Program-made: the position numbers and the translations under genes | In this document: positions 39,094-48,941 of the stretch, piece by piece | Numbering within the stretch: the stretch's first letter is position 1 | How the letters are laid out: every line of letters begins with the position of its first letter | NCBI RefSeq assembly: GCF_900094835.1 | Contig: NZ_FMAO01000007.1 | Location: 1 to 64,000 of the forward strand | Source: Weissella bombi | Lineage (GTDB): Bacteria; Bacillota; Bacilli; Lactobacillales; Lactobacillaceae | Length of the DNA: 64,000 nucleotides | Direction of reading: 5' to 3' | The notes under the pieces: generated by a model | Told to the model about the DNA's origin: nothing | Database searches by the model: none | Seen by the model: only the letters and a program-made list of their open reading frames with translations

Positions 39094-40179
39094 TTAACGA
39101 TTTGTCATTTTAAATTCTAAGAAATAATCATTATACTTACCAACCCAATTTGGCCCTAAATCTTCATACACTTCTAGCTTAGACAAAGTCTTATCATCGG
39201 GATACCATGATGGATTATTTTTAATTGACTTTGGTAATTGTTTAACTGCCCGTTTATTTGGCGTTGCATAGCCAACATAAATTGCATTTTGTTTTGCATT
39301 GGCTGGTTCACTCATAAAATTCAAGAAGGCATAAGCTGCTTTTTTATTTTTTACCGTTTTTGGCATAACGATATTATCAAACCACAAATTTCCACCATCA
39401 CTTGGAACAACATAGTGTAAATGCTTATTTTCAGAAATCATTTCTGCCGCATCACCGGAATAATCAACTGCAAGTGTTGCTTCCTCTTGTGCCATATAAG
39501 TCTTAATTTCATCGGCAACAATTGCTTTGACGTTAGGCATTAATGTATCTAGTTTTCCCTTCGCCGCAGCCAACTCAGGAATACTCTTAGTGTTTACTGA
39601 TTGCCCGCTAGATGCTAGTGCCATGCCCATAATATCTCTTGATGAATCAATCAACATAATGCTCTTTTTATATTTTGGACGCCATAAATCATTCCAAGTT
39701 TTAATTTCACCTGGTTTAATATACTTGTCATTATAGACAATTCCTAAGGTACCCCAAAAATATGGAACAGAATATTTATTTCCTTTATCAAAAGGCTGAT
39801 TCATAAACTTCTTATCATAATTATTAAGACCGGTTAGTTTTTTATGATCCAATGGTAACAACAAGTTAGCTGCCTTCATTTTCTGAATCATATAATCCGA
39901 GGGAACTGCTAAATCATAGTGTGTCCCACCTTGTTGAATTTTAGTAAACATTGCTTCATTTGAATCGAATGTTTCATAATCAACTTTGTAGCCTGTTTCC
40001 CTTTGGAATTTTTTTAACAAATCCGGATCGATATAATCTCCCCAATTATAAATAGTTAATTCTTGGCGACCGTTATTCTTAGTACCCACATTCTCTGCAT
40101 GCTGTAAAAAAACATTAACCCCAAATAAAGCTAACGTGGCACCCAAAATAATCGCTGTTAACCAAATGATTTTTTTCAT
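39094..40179 (-). CDS. potD: Spermidine/putrescine ABC transporter, substrate-binding protein
   Basis: The 361-aa protein has an N-terminal hydrophobic segment (about 3-22) and the PotD domain: LTIYNWGDYIDPDLL, YDLAVPSDYMIQKM, FWGTLGIVYND and SEPANAKQNAIYVGYATPN. There is no lipobox Cys, unlike most Gram-positive binding proteins, so it is probably held by the uncleaved helix. It is the last gene of potABCD, 2 bp after potC. It would capture polyamines outside the cell; which polyamine is unknown. Confidence 0.95.
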   Translation of the reverse strand: MKKIIWLTAIILGATLALFGVNVFLQHAENVGTKNNGRQELTIYNWGDYIDPDLLKKFQRETGYKVDYETFDSNEAMFTKIQQGGTHYDLAVPSDYMIQKMKAANLLLPLDHKKLTGLNNYDKKFMNQPFDKGNKYSVPYFWGTLGIVYNDKYIKPGEIKTWNDLWRPKYKKSIMLIDSSRDIMGMALASSGQSVNTKSIPELAAAKGKLDTLMPNVKAIVADEIKTYMAQEEATLAVDYSGDAAEMISENKHLHYVVPSDGGNLWFDNIVMPKTVKNKKAAYAFLNFMSEPANAKQNAIYVGYATPNKRAVKQLPKSIKNNPSWYPDDKTLSKLEVYEDLGPNWVGKYNDYFLEFKMTNR

Positions 40180-40181
40180 GA

Positions 40182-41003
40182 TTAATGCACCACCATTCTA
40201 GTACCTTTCTTCTTCTTGCTGCTAGCCGCACTATAATTTGAAATAAAGTAATAGATGACTACCAAAATTAATGACAACAAGAACATTAATGCTGACATCG
40301 CATTAATTGAGAGATCAATTCCTTGTCGAGCACGTGAATAAATCTCAACTGAAAGCGTTGAAAAGCCGTTTCCTGTAACAAAAAAAGTCACCGCAAAATC
40401 ATCCAATGAATACGTAATTGCCATGAAAAATCCCGATAAAATACCAGGCCATGCATAAGGCAAAACAACTCTAGATAACACTTGATAATTATTTGCACCC
40501 AGGTCACGTGCCGCATCAATCAAGGCCGGATTCATTTCATTCAAGCGTGGCAAAACCATCAACACAACAATTGGAATTGAAAAAGCAATATGTGCTAATA
40601 CAACAGAGCCAAAACCTAATTTCAAGCCAACCATAGTGAAGAAAATCAAAAAACTTGCTCCAATAATGACATCAGGTGATACCATCAACACATTATTTAA
40701 TGACAATAAAATGTTCTTAACACCTGTCTGCTTAGTATTGTATATACCGATAGCACCAAATAGTCCAATTAATGTTGCAATCAATGCTGACAACAGTGCC
40801 ACAATAAATGTGTTTACTAACATCTGCATTAATCTAGTATCAGCAAACATATCAATATAGTGTCGCCATGAAAAGCCAGAAAAGCCGGCCATATAGTCAC
40901 CCTTATTAAATGAATAAAAGATAAGATAAAAGATTGGCGCATACATTAAAATAAAGACTAACACTAGGTACACGTTTGCCCATTTTTTGTGCTTATTTAC
41001 CAT
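40182..41003 (-). CDS. potC: Spermidine/putrescine ABC transporter, permease PotC
   Basis: The ~273-aa permease has six membrane helices and the EAA-like loop LIDAARDLGANNYQVLSRVVLP that docks on PotA. I chose the ATG at 41003, with AAAGGTGG just upstream; the longer GTG start at 41012 lies within that site. It overlaps the end of potB by 11 bp. Confidence 0.95.
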   Translation of the reverse strand: MVNKHKKWANVYLVLVFILMYAPIFYLIFYSFNKGDYMAGFSGFSWRHYIDMFADTRLMQMLVNTFIVALLSALIATLIGLFGAIGIYNTKQTGVKNILLSLNNVLMVSPDVIIGASFLIFFTMVGLKLGFGSVVLAHIAFSIPIVVLMVLPRLNEMNPALIDAARDLGANNYQVLSRVVLPYAWPGILSGFFMAITYSLDDFAVTFFVTGNGFSTLSVEIYSRARQGIDLSINAMSALMFLLSLILVVIYYFISNYSAASSKKKKGTRMVVH

Positions 41004-41811
41004 GCTTACCACCTTTCTTCTTGCGATCTCTTGTTAACATCATCGTTAAAATCATGGCCACGATTAGAACCACACCAATAGTTGAACCCATTCCCCAGTT
41101 TTGTGTAACTAAAAAATGTTCCTCAATTGCTGTTCCTAATGTAATAACACGATTTCCACCAATTAATCTCGTAATCATGAATAATGACAAGGTCGGAATA
41201 AATACCGCTTGAATACCAGCTTTAACGCCCCCCGTTGAAAGAGGAAAAATAACTTTAACTAACGTTTGCCACTGTGTTGCCCCTAAATCACGTGCTGCAT
41301 TGATGTAACTTCGGTCCAATTCCACTAACGAATTAAAAATAGGCATAATCATAAAAGGTATTTCGATATAGGCTGCTACAATCAAAAAAGACATGTTCGT
41401 AAACATCATTTGATGTGGCGCAAAACCAATCAATGATAAAAATTCATTAATAGTTCCTGTCTTAGAAAACAAGCCAATAAAGGCATACGCTTTTAACAAT
41501 AAATTCACCCAAGTTGGTAAAATAACTAACAATAACCAAAATTGCGCATGCTTTAATCGACTCATAATATAAGCCATCGGATAACTAATTAATAACGTCA
41601 TTGCTGTGACAATAAAGGCGAAAAAGATTGAATTAAAAGTCATTCTTAAATATGTACCTGAACTAAAATACGTCACATAATTATTTAATGTAAAATGGCC
41701 ATTAATATTACCAAAAGACTGAATAATCAATAAAATAACTGGTGCAATGACAAACAATCCTAACCATAATATATAAGGAATCGTATAACTTAGCGTATTT
41801 TTATGATTCAT
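40993..41811 (-). CDS. potB: Spermidine/putrescine ABC transporter, permease PotB
   Basis: The 272-aa permease has six membrane helices and the ATPase-docking loop [22 protein letters not shown]. It overlaps potA upstream by 11 bp and potC downstream by 11 bp, so the four pot genes are tightly coupled. Confidence 0.95.
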   Translation of the reverse strand: MNHKNTLSYTIPYILWLGLFVIAPVILLIIQSFGNINGHFTLNNYVTYFSSGTYLRMTFNSIFFAFIVTAMTLLISYPMAYIMSRLKHAQFWLLLVILPTWVNLLLKAYAFIGLFSKTGTINEFLSLIGFAPHQMMFTNMSFLIVAAYIEIPFMIMPIFNSLVELDRSYINAARDLGATQWQTLVKVIFPLSTGGVKAGIQAVFIPTLSLFMITRLIGGNRVITLGTAIEEHFLVTQNWGMGSTIGVVLIVAMILTMMLTRDRKKKGGKHGK

Positions 41812-42916
41812 TCATTGTCCCCTCCTCTTCAGTATCATCATACTCTTCCATACGTGCATCAAAGTCTTCTTCAGATTCGTTTAAGCGCATAATATGAATA
41901 TCTTCCGGATCAAAGAATAAACCACGTCGCTCACCGATGATAGCTGGATTTGTTGCTTGAATTTGCCATTCATTTTGGTCATCATCGTGCGCCGTAATTT
42001 CATAATAATCACCTCTAAATGATTGATCATCAATCGTAACAATTAACTTGCCTTCATCCGCACTTACCAAATCCAAATCCTCAGGTCGTAACACAACTTC
42101 AACCTGTTCGTTAGGACGCATACCACCATCAACGTTTTCAAATTCCTTACCCGCAAAGGCAACTAAATAGTCTTTACGCATAACCCCCGGCAAAATATTT
42201 GACTCACCAATAAAATCTGCCACAAAATGGTTAATAGGCGCATCATAAATGTCAACCGGTGTACCATTTTGAACAATTTCGCCTTCGTTTGTAACAAATA
42301 TCCAGTCAGACATTGCCAATGCTTCTTCCTGATCATGTGTGACAAAGATAAACGTTATACCTAAGCGTTTTTGAATTTCACGTAACTCATACTGCATTTC
42401 TTTACGTAATTTGTAATCCAAAGCTGACAACGGTTCGTCCAACAATAATACTTCCGGATCATTTGCTAAAGCGCGAGCAATCGCAACACGTTGTTGTTGT
42501 CCACCAGACAGTTCCGAAATTTCACGATCTTCTAAGCCAGATAATTTTACCAACCCTAACATCTCAGTAACCTTGGCTTTAATTTCAGATTTACCTTTGC
42601 CTTTAATTGACATACCAAACGCCACATTTTCAAAAACATTCATATTTGGAAATAATGCATAATTTTGAAATACAGTATTAACCCGTCGTTTTTCAGGTGG
42701 TAAATCATTAATTTTTTGCCCCTCAAATAAAATATCCCCTGAAGTTGCTTCTAAAAAGCCAGCAATCAAACGTAAAATTGTCGTCTTACCAGAACCTGAA
42801 GGTCCTAGTAATGTATAAAATTTACCAGCCTCTATTTCTAAATCAACTGACTTCAAAACAACATTGTCATCATATTGCTTAGCAACATGCTTAAATTCGA
42901 TAATTGGTTGTGCCAC
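41801..42916 (-). CDS. potA: Spermidine/putrescine ABC transporter, ATP-binding protein PotA
   Basis: The ~371-aa ATPase has Walker [10 protein letters not shown], signature LSGGQQQR, Walker [13 protein letters not shown] and a C-terminal TOBE domain (about 280-350, LRPEDLDLV). The acidic tail [15 protein letters not shown] is unusual. The start is the GTG at 42916, preceded by AAAGGTGG 8 bp upstream; the longer GTG overlaps that site. It is first in the operon. Confidence 0.95.
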   Translation of the reverse strand: MAQPIIEFKHVAKQYDDNVVLKSVDLEIEAGKFYTLLGPSGSGKTTILRLIAGFLEATSGDILFEGQKINDLPPEKRRVNTVFQNYALFPNMNVFENVAFGMSIKGKGKSEIKAKVTEMLGLVKLSGLEDREISELSGGQQQRVAIARALANDPEVLLLDEPLSALDYKLRKEMQYELREIQKRLGITFIFVTHDQEEALAMSDWIFVTNEGEIVQNGTPVDIYDAPINHFVADFIGESNILPGVMRKDYLVAFAGKEFENVDGGMRPNEQVEVVLRPEDLDLVSADEGKLIVTIDDQSFRGDYYEITAHDDDQNEWQIQATNPAIIGERRGLFFDPEDIHIMRLNESEEDFDARMEEYDDTEEEGTMNES

Positions 42917-42947
42917 TATCAGTACCACCTTTCTTTACATAAACTTA

Positions 42948-42976
42948 ATTATACAAATTAATCAAAAAATAGTCGA
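42948..42976 (-). promoter_or_regulatory. Promoter of potABCD
   Basis: On the minus strand TCGACT (42976-42971), a 17-bp spacer and TATAAT (42953-42948). Confidence 0.6.
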
Positions 42977-42984
42977 TAATAAAA

Positions 42985-43022
42985 CAAAAAAGGATACTGA
43001 TAACTAGTTATCAGTATCCTTC
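42985..43022 (-). terminator. Terminator after fusA
   Basis: The minus-strand transcript reads AAGGATACTGATAACTAGTT and its complement ATCAGTATCC, then TTTTTTG. It closes the str operon before potABCD. Confidence 0.9.
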
Positions 43023-43043
43023 TTAATTTATGTTATATAAAGC

Positions 43044-45164
43044 TTATTCAGCAGAAGTCTCGCCATACTTAGCGATAATCTCTTGTTGAACGTTCTTAGG
43101 AACTGCTTCATAGTGGTCAAATACCATTTGGAATGTACCACGACCTTGCGTTGATGAACGCAAAGTAGTTGCATATCCAAACATTTCTGACAACGGAACC
43201 TTAGCGTGTACAAGCATTTGCTTTCCACGTTGGTCTTGTCCTTCAAGCAAACCACGACGAGCTGAAACGTGACCCATAGCATCACCCAAGTTATCCTCAG
43301 GTACCATGATATCAACCTTCATGATTGGCTCCAAGATAACTGCACCAGCAGTCTTAGCAGCTTCACGCAAAGCTAATGAAGCAGCAATCTTGAAGGCAGC
43401 TTCAGATGAGTCGACATCGTGATATGAACCATCATACAACTTAGCCTTCAAATCAACCAATGGGAATCCAGCCAAAGGACCATTGTTCAATGAGTCCCTC
43501 AAACCAGCTTCAACTGAAGGGATGTATTCACGAGGAACAACACCACCGACAACGGCATCTTCGAATTCGAATCCAGCACCCTCTTCGTTAGGTGAGAATT
43601 CAATCCAAACATCACCATATTGTCCCTTACCACCTGATTGGCGCTTGAAGTATCCACGAGCTTGAACAGTCTTCGTAAATGCTTCACGGTAAGCAACTTG
43701 TGGTGCACCAACCGTAACGTCAACGTTAAATTCACGCTTCATACGGTCAACAATGATATCCAAGTGCAATTCACCCATTCCAGAAATTAGTGTATCACCA
43801 GTTTCTTGGTTAGTTTCAGCACGGAATGATGGATCTTCTTCAGCCAACTTTTGCAAAGCAACAGTCATCTTAGCTTGGTCAGCCTTAGTCTTAGGCTCAA
43901 CAGCCAATTGGATAACTGGGTCAGGGAATTCCATTGACTCCAAGATCAATTGACGATCTGGTGAAGTCAAAGAATCACCAGTAGTTGTGTCCTTCAAACC
44001 AATAGCAGCGGCGATATCACCTGAGAATACCTCAGGAATTTCTTTACGGTCAGTTGCATGCATTTGTAGCAAACGTCCAACACGCTCACGCTTACCCTTT
44101 GACGTATTCATGATGTATGAACCTGATTCCAAAGTACCAGTGTATACACGCAAGAATGTCAAACGTCCAACGAATGGGTCAGTCATAACCTTGAATGCCA
44201 AGGCAGCAAATGGATCTTCATCGTTTGCAACCAAGTCAATCTCTTCACCTGTTTCAGGATCGTTAGCAACATATGGCTTAACATCCAATGGTGATGGTAG
44301 GTATTCAACAACCGCATCCAACATCATTTGAACACCCTTATCCTTGTAGGCTGAACCTGCAAGAACTGGGTAGAATTCTAGTGCAAGAGTTGCACGACGA
44401 ATAGCAGCCTTTAATTCAGCTTCGGTGATTTCTTCACCTTCCAAGTACTTGTCCATGATTTCGTCGTCAACATCAGCAACGGCTTCAACCAATTCATTGT
44501 ACTTTTCTTCTACTAAGTCAACGTAATCGGCAGGAATTTCACGTTCTTCCCACTCTTCACCAAGTTCAGTCGTTGGGTACATTGCCTTCTTTTCAATCAA
44601 GTCAATAATACCTTCGAAGTCATCTTCGGCACCAATTGGCCATTGAATAGCCTTCGCATTGGCGTCCAAACGTTCCTTCAATGAATCAACAGACATACCA
44701 AAGTCAGCACCTAACTTGTCCATCTTGTTAACGAACACGATACGAGGTACTTGATAAGTTTCAGCTTGGCGCCAAACAGTTTCTGTTTGTGGCTCAACAC
44801 CGGCAGCCCCATCCAATACGGCTACGGCACCATCAAGAACACGTAGTGAACGCTCAACTTCGATAGTGAAGTCCACGTGACCTGGTGTATCAATGATGTT
44901 AACACGGTATGGGTCTTTTTTGTATTGGTCATAGAAACCATGCCAAACAGCAGTTGTGGCAGCAGATTGGATCGTGATTCCACGTTCCTTTTCTTGGTCC
45001 ATAAAGTCCATTTGTGAAGCTCCATCATGAGTCTCACCAATTTTATGAATCTTACCAGTATAGTACAAAATACGCTCTGTCGTCGTTGTCTTACCAGCGT
45101 CGATGTGCGCCATGATTCCGATGTTACGAGTACGTAGCAAAGGATATTCACGCTTGTTAGCCAT
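43044..45164 (-). CDS. fusA: Elongation factor G
   Basis: EF-G is the GTPase that drives ribosomal translocation. The 706-aa protein has all five domains. G1 is [13 protein letters not shown]3 is DTPGHVDFT and G4 is NKMDKLGA. Domain IV shows [12 protein letters not shown]-type residues ([11 protein letters not shown]). Codon use is strongly biased as for a highly expressed gene. It is the last gene of the str operon, 130 bp after rpsG, with a hairpin in that gap. The usual tuf gene does not follow. Confidence 0.98.
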   Translation of the reverse strand: MANKREYPLLRTRNIGIMAHIDAGKTTTTERILYYTGKIHKIGETHDGASQMDFMDQEKERGITIQSAATTAVWHGFYDQYKKDPYRVNIIDTPGHVDFTIEVERSLRVLDGAVAVLDGAAGVEPQTETVWRQAETYQVPRIVFVNKMDKLGADFGMSVDSLKERLDANAKAIQWPIGAEDDFEGIIDLIEKKAMYPTTELGEEWEEREIPADYVDLVEEKYNELVEAVADVDDEIMDKYLEGEEITEAELKAAIRRATLALEFYPVLAGSAYKDKGVQMMLDAVVEYLPSPLDVKPYVANDPETGEEIDLVANDEDPFAALAFKVMTDPFVGRLTFLRVYTGTLESGSYIMNTSKGKRERVGRLLQMHATDRKEIPEVFSGDIAAAIGLKDTTTGDSLTSPDRQLILESMEFPDPVIQLAVEPKTKADQAKMTVALQKLAEEDPSFRAETNQETGDTLISGMGELHLDIIVDRMKREFNVDVTVGAPQVAYREAFTKTVQARGYFKRQSGGKGQYGDVWIEFSPNEEGAGFEFEDAVVGGVVPREYIPSVEAGLRDSLNNGPLAGFPLVDLKAKLYDGSYHDVDSSEAAFKIAASLALREAAKTAGAVILEPIMKVDIMVPEDNLGDAMGHVSARRGLLEGQDQRGKQMLVHAKVPLSEMFGYATTLRSSTQGRGTFQMVFDHYEAVPKNVQQEIIAKYGETSAE

Positions 45165-45250
45165 GAGTAATTCTCCTTGAGTTTCTTAACATTTAACACA
45201 TCATTTTGTTAAATGTCGGTTGTCTAATTATATTATACCGTAAATACACC

Positions 45251-45286
45251 AAAAGTGGCTACTGTCATTTGACTGCAGCCACAAAA
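45251..45286 (-). promoter_or_regulatory. Hairpin between rpsG and fusA
   Basis: The minus-strand transcript reads GTGGCTGCAGTC, loop, GACAGTAGCCAC followed by a TTTTGG tail. It may be a weak terminator or processing site that lowers fusA read-through. I see no strong new promoter before fusA. Confidence 0.5.
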
Positions 45287-45294
45287 TTGGTTTA

Positions 45295-45765
45295 TTACCA
45301 GCGGTAATGTGCAAAGGCACGGTTGGCTTCAGCCATCTTGTGTGTGTCTTCACGCTTCTTAACAGATGCACCAGTGTTGTTAGCAGCATCCATAATTTCC
45401 TTAGCTAAACGCTCTTCCATAGTGTGCTCACCGCGGGCACGTGAGTATTGTACCAACCAGCGCAATCCCAATGTGACACGACGTTCTGGACGAACTTCAA
45501 CAGGAACTTGGTAGTTAGATCCACCGATACGGCGAGCCTTAACTTCCAATACGGGCATAATATTGTTCAAAGCTTCTTCAAAGACAGCTAATGGTTCATT
45601 ACCAGTAACTTCCTTGATACGATCGAATGCATCGTATAGGATTGTTGAAGCAGTTCCACGCTTACCATCAAGCATCAAACGATTGATCAAACGTGAAACA
45701 AGCTTTGAATTGTAAATTGGATCTGGCAGAACTTCAGCCTGCTTAGTGTAACTCTTACGTGGCAT
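45295..45765 (-). CDS. rpsG: 30S ribosomal protein S7
   Basis: S7 starts assembly of the 30S head. The 156-aa length is normal. [36 protein letters not shown] and the C-terminal AHYRW are diagnostic. It lies 19 bp downstream of rpsL. Confidence 0.98.
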   Translation of the reverse strand: MPRKSYTKQAEVLPDPIYNSKLVSRLINRLMLDGKRGTASTILYDAFDRIKEVTGNEPLAVFEEALNNIMPVLEVKARRIGGSNYQVPVEVRPERRVTLGLRWLVQYSRARGEHTMEERLAKEIMDAANNTGASVKKREDTHKMAEANRAFAHYRW

Positions 45766-45784
45766 TATATAAGTCCTCCCTTAA

Positions 45785-46207
45785 TTATTTCTTCTTGTTC
45801 TTAGGGCGCTTTGCACCATACTTAGAACGTGATTGCATACGTCCGTCAACACCAGCAGTATCTAGTGCACCACGGATAATGTGGTAACGAACTCCGGGCA
45901 AGTCCTTAACACGACCACCACGAATCAAAACAACTGAGTGTTCTTGTAGGTTGTGTCCGATACCTGGAATATATGCAGTAACTTCAATCAAGTTTGACAA
46001 ACGTACACGAGCGTACTTACGCAAAGCTGAATTAGGCTTCTTTGGTGTCATCGTACCAACACGGGTAGCAACACCACGCTTTTGTGGTGAAGATACATAG
46101 GTAGATTTCTTTAGTTGTGAGTTATAGCTGTAGTTCAAAGCAGGTGACTTTGACTTAGAGCTTTGTGACTTACGAGGCTTACGAACCAATTGGTTAATTG
46201 TAGGCAT
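45785..46207 (-). CDS. rpsL: 30S ribosomal protein S12
   Basis: S12 is a decoding-centre protein. The 140-aa protein has [13 protein letters not shown], the conserved [19 protein letters not shown] (the Lys of the streptomycin-resistance site is in the wild-type state) and [24 protein letters not shown] precedes the ATG. It is the first gene of the str operon, with a ~160-nt leader. Confidence 0.98.
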   Translation of the reverse strand: MPTINQLVRKPRKSQSSKSKSPALNYSYNSQLKKSTYVSSPQKRGVATRVGTMTPKKPNSALRKYARVRLSNLIEVTAYIPGIGHNLQEHSVVLIRGGRVKDLPGVRYHIIRGALDTAGVDGRMQSRSKYGAKRPKNKKK

Positions 46208-46404
46208 TTCGAACAGTCCCCTTTCAATTTTATATTTTATAGTGTTTAGTCCACATTTCCAGGCGTGTCATTTATTAAGCAACACACCCGATGAACTTGT
46301 TTATGGTACTTTTGGTTTACGAGTTCAGCACGTCGCGTAACCGCAAACACCCTGCTAACTAAAAGCACAATTAATAATATACCACTGACTCATATAATAT
46401 GCAA
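46208..46404 (-). promoter_or_regulatory. str operon promoter and structured leader
   Basis: On the minus strand TTGCAT (46404-46399), a 17-bp spacer and an extended -10 TGGTATATT (46381-46376). The leader to the rpsL ATG is about 160 nt and holds a stem of CGGGTGTGT with ACACGCCTG (about 46290-46260). It could be an autoregulatory site for a str-operon ribosomal protein. This is inference; E. coli uses S7, but at a different site. Confidence 0.6.
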
Positions 46405-46532
46405 CCTTTTTATCATATAAAAAACGTTGATAGAATAACATTTAGTTTGCAAACAATACCGGGCGTGTCACTTTTAGAAAAACCATGTCCTTATGCGTCT
46501 TTCTAGATAGAAACAACGGGAGAGAAGTGACT

Positions 46533-46922
46533 ATGTTTTTTGAATCTTTATTGTTAATTATATTAATTTATCTTTCTTATCAAGATATTTGTCATCATGA
46601 ATTTAATAGCGTTTGGTTATCACTACCATTATTCATTGGTGGTATTTTTTATCGTACACCAATTTTTACGATCTGTGCAGTCTATATTTTATGCTTAATT
46701 ATTAACACATTAACAAATGAACATTACATCGGAAATGGTGATTTAGATATTTTAGCCATTTTATTATTTTATGTTTCTTTCTATGAATTCTGGATTATTT
46801 GTATATGTGCCTGTAGTGTTCAACTTGTTTGTCACATCATCATCACCAAAGACATTTTACCCTTCGTACCTGCAATAACTTTTGGTTACGCCGTCATTCT
46901 ATGTTACTACTATTTAAATTAG
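46533..46922 (+). CDS. Single-domain prepilin peptidase (A24 family)
   Basis: The ~129-aa protein is almost all membrane helices and carries both catalytic Asp motifs of type IV prepilin peptidases: LSYQDICHHEF (Asp18) and IGNGDLDI (GxGD, Asp70). A LPFVPAITFGY block completes the family pattern. The N-terminal methyltransferase domain with zinc-binding Cys pairs, found in ComC/PilD, is absent, as in some archaeal and small bacterial forms. GGGAGAGAAG stands before the ATG at 46533; the earlier ATG at 46485 has no ribosome binding site. In Firmicutes such enzymes process ComG pseudopilins for DNA uptake; no comG genes are in the window. Confidence 0.8.
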   Translation: MFFESLLLIILIYLSYQDICHHEFNSVWLSLPLFIGGIFYRTPIFTICAVYILCLIINTLTNEHYIGNGDLDILAILLFYVSFYEFWIICICACSVQLVCHIIITKDILPFVPAITFGYAVILCYYYLN

Positions 46923-46925
46923 TAA

Positions 46926-46960
46926 TAAAAAAACACCATGAATGACTTCATGGTGTTTTT
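46926..46960. terminator. Bidirectional terminator
   Basis: AAAAAAACACCATGAA, a short loop, then TTCATGGTGTTTTT, between the plus-strand peptidase gene and minus-strand rplT. Confidence 0.9.
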
Positions 46961-46975
46961 CAATAATTCTAAGAA

Positions 46976-47524
46976 TTAAACCAAAGCTAATAATTCAGCC
47001 TTCTTTGCTGAAGAAGTGAATTCAATGCCATTTTCTGACAAATATTCCTTAATTTCAGCAACAGTATTCTTTTCAGTTGGCTTTACAGCTGACTTCTTTG
47101 CTGAAGCAGCGTTGATAACAACACCCTTCTCCAATGTAGCAGCTGACTTTTCAGCAACAGCTTGACCATCGTCAGCCAATGCCTTCTTTGCTGATTCAAC
47201 CAAAGCTGAGAAAGCTTCGAAATCTGAAACAGCTAGTTCAGCAAGCATCTTACGGTTCAAAGTTGAACCCATCAATGACAAACCGTTCATGAAACGTGAG
47301 TATGACAAACCGTTCATACGTGCACCAGCATTGATACGTGCAATCCACAACTTACGGAAGTTGCGCTTAGTTTGCTTACGATCACGGAATGCATAGAACC
47401 ATGACTTCCAAACTTGTTGCTTAGCAACCTTATAGTTGATGTGACGTTGACCACGGTAACCCTTGGCCAACTTAATCATCTTCTTACGACGTGAACGCGT
47501 AACGTTACCACCCTTAACTCGCAT
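46976..47524 (-). CDS. rplT: 50S ribosomal protein L20 with C-terminal HeH/LEM-like extension
   Basis: Residues 1-117 are a normal L20: [43 protein letters not shown] and [21 protein letters not shown]20 is needed for 50S assembly and represses its own operon. The family usually ends near residue 118, but this protein runs to 182. An Ala/Lys-rich linker (about 118-150) is followed by [18 protein letters not shown] and KKAELLALV, which closely resembles the HeH/LEM helix-extension-helix motif found in phage and DNA- or RNA-binding proteins. GGAGG precedes the ATG. It is the last gene of infC-rpmI-rplT. Confidence 0.95.
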   Translation of the reverse strand: MRVKGGNVTRSRRKKMIKLAKGYRGQRHINYKVAKQQVWKSWFYAFRDRKQTKRNFRKLWIARINAGARMNGLSYSRFMNGLSLMGSTLNRKMLAELAVSDFEAFSALVESAKKALADDGQAVAEKSAATLEKGVVINAASAKKSAVKPTEKNTVAEIKEYLSENGIEFTSSAKKAELLALV

Positions 47525-47591
47525 GGGTATTTCCTCCAGTAATTTCTAATTTTATTCGGAACCAGTTATAACTATACTTAAAAAGTTATAA

Positions 47592-47786
47592 TTAACGGCT
47601 CAACATGTTCGTGTATGTCTTCAAAGTAGTGTGGTTCATCATTGAAGTACCACGCAATTGACGACGTTGCTTCTTAGTCTTACCGTGGAAACGGTGTGAC
47701 GTATAGGCGTTAGCTGACTTCAACCCACCATTTGCAGTTTTCTTGAAACGCTTTGCTGAAGCGCGGTGTGTCTTATACTTAGGCAT
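47592..47786 (-). CDS. rpmI: 50S ribosomal protein L35
   Basis: The 64-aa protein [20 protein letters not shown] is typical L35 and ends [18 protein letters not shown]. The ATG at 47786 has GGAGG 8 bp upstream; the longer reading adds four unrelated residues. It lies 25 bp after infC and 67 bp before rplT. Confidence 0.97.
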   Translation of the reverse strand: MPKYKTHRASAKRFKKTANGGLKSANAYTSHRFHGKTKKQRRQLRGTSMMNHTTLKTYTNMLSR

Positions 47787-47811
47787 TGATATGTCCTCCA
47801 AACTGGTTTAA

Positions 47812-48345
47812 TTACTTAGTTTCTCTGGGTGCAAGCACCATAAACATGCTGCGCCCTTCCATCTTAGCTCTTGATTCAACCTTGGCGATTTCTTCAAGCT
47901 CTGTTGCCATACGATTCATTACTTCACGCCCAATTTCTTTGTGCGTAATAGCACGTCCGCGGAAACGAATTGAAACTTTAACTTTATTACCCTTATTCAA
48001 GAACTTAATTGCATTGTTCTTTTTAGTATTAAAATCATTAACATCAATTGTTGGGCTAAGACGAATCTCTTTAACATTGACAACTTTTTGGTTCTTTCGT
48101 TGCTCTCGTTGCTTCTTTTGTGCTTCGAATTTGAACTTTCCATAGTTCATAATCTTAGCTACTGGTGGCTTAGCGTTGGCTTGCACCAATACCAAATCCA
48201 ATTCAGCATCGTCAGCAAGGCGTTGTGCGTCTACTTTAGACATGACACCTTGGTCACCGTCATCCGTAATCAAACGAACTTCACGAGCACGAATGCGATC
48301 ATTAATTAAATCTTTTTGTTGTTGTGGTTGGCGTGCGTTTGCTAT
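47812..48345 (-). CDS. infC: Translation initiation factor IF-3, non-AUG start
   Basis: IF-3 prevents premature subunit joining and checks the start codon. The frame continues upstream of the internal TTG (48273) and gives the normal N-terminus [20 protein letters not shown]. The first codons with a proper ribosome binding site are ATA at 48345 (GGAGG, 8-bp spacing) or ATC at 48348 (5-bp spacing). No in-frame ATG, GTG or TTG exists between that site and the conserved region. A non-AUG start gives about 177 aa, the usual length. The C-terminal half shows [11 protein letters not shown] and [11 protein letters not shown]. Non-AUG infC starts are known in E. coli and others, and allow autoregulation. 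Confidence 0.93.
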   Translation of the reverse strand: MANARQPQQQKDLINDRIRAREVRLITDDGDQGVMSKVDAQRLADDAELDLVLVQANAKPPVAKIMNYGKFKFEAQKKQREQRKNQKVVNVKEIRLSPTIDVNDFNTKKNNAIKFLNKGNKVKVSIRFRGRAITHKEIGREVMNRMATELEEIAKVESRAKMEGRSMFMVLAPRETK

Positions 48346-48360
48346 GATCCTTACCTCCGA

Positions 48361-48508
48361 AAAAACTTGTAATAAAGTAAAAACGGCTTGTCGCTACACA
48401 CGACAACCCGCCATTTATCATCTTTAATAATAAAGTGATTAACCTGATAAGTACTCTTAACGAGGTGAACGGCGGGTATGCCATTACTTTATTTCCTAAC
48501 AAATATTT
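48361..48508 (-). promoter_or_regulatory. infC-rpmI-rplT leader with attenuator (L20-leader-like)
   Basis: The ~140-nt leader on the minus strand contains a terminator-like hairpin CGGGTTGTCG/CGACAAGCCG followed by TTTTTAC (about 48410-48376). An upstream stretch TACCCGCC (48479-48472) can pair with GGCGGGTT in the terminator's 5' arm, forming an antiterminator. This layout fits the L20 autoregulatory leader known upstream of infC in Bacilli; identity by covariance model was not tested. Confidence 0.65.
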
Positions 48509-48536
48509 ATTATACGCCTGACTAATCTAAAGTCAA
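48509..48536 (-). promoter_or_regulatory. Promoter of infC-rpmI-rplT
   Basis: On the minus strand TTGACT (48536-48531), a 16-bp spacer and TATAAT (48514-48509). The -35 box lies inside the last codons of nusB. Confidence 0.85.
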
Positions 48537-48941
48537 GGCTTTATTCAAAATACCGTTAATGAATTTACGAGACTTATCATCTGTAAAATCATGCGCTAAT
48601 TGTAGTGCCTCATTAACAGCAATTTTAGCAGGTACTTCCGTGAACTTTGCTTCATAAATTGCCAAACGCATTAAAACAAGATCTGTTGTATTTAATCGTT
48701 CTAAAGTCCAACCTGCTGATAAGTAATCTGAGATGGTTAAATCTAATTCATCTTGATGTGCAACCACTCCATCTACTACCGCTGTTAAATCTGCTGGTAT
48801 TTCTTGCGTCCACTCTACCTCTGGATCACCCGCCAACACTTGTGAGATTGTTGTCTCAACATCGGCCGTTGGATTTAGGGCTAAACCAAAAAGTGATTGG
48901 AAGGCTGCTTGACGAATTTGGTGTCGATTTAGTTCGCTCAT
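48522..48941 (-). CDS. nusB: Transcription antitermination protein NusB
   Basis: NusB with S10 binds boxA RNA and supports rRNA transcription. The 139-aa all-helical protein shows RHQIRQAAFQSLFGL, LERLNTTDLVLMRLAIYE and PAKIAVNEALQLAHDFTDDKS, the family signature. Its ATG overlaps the stop of the upstream asp23-like gene (ATGA). Confidence 0.96.
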   Translation of the reverse strand: MSELNRHQIRQAAFQSLFGLALNPTADVETTISQVLAGDPEVEWTQEIPADLTAVVDGVVAHQDELDLTISDYLSAGWTLERLNTTDLVLMRLAIYEAKFTEVPAKIAVNEALQLAHDFTDDKSRKFINGILNKALTLD

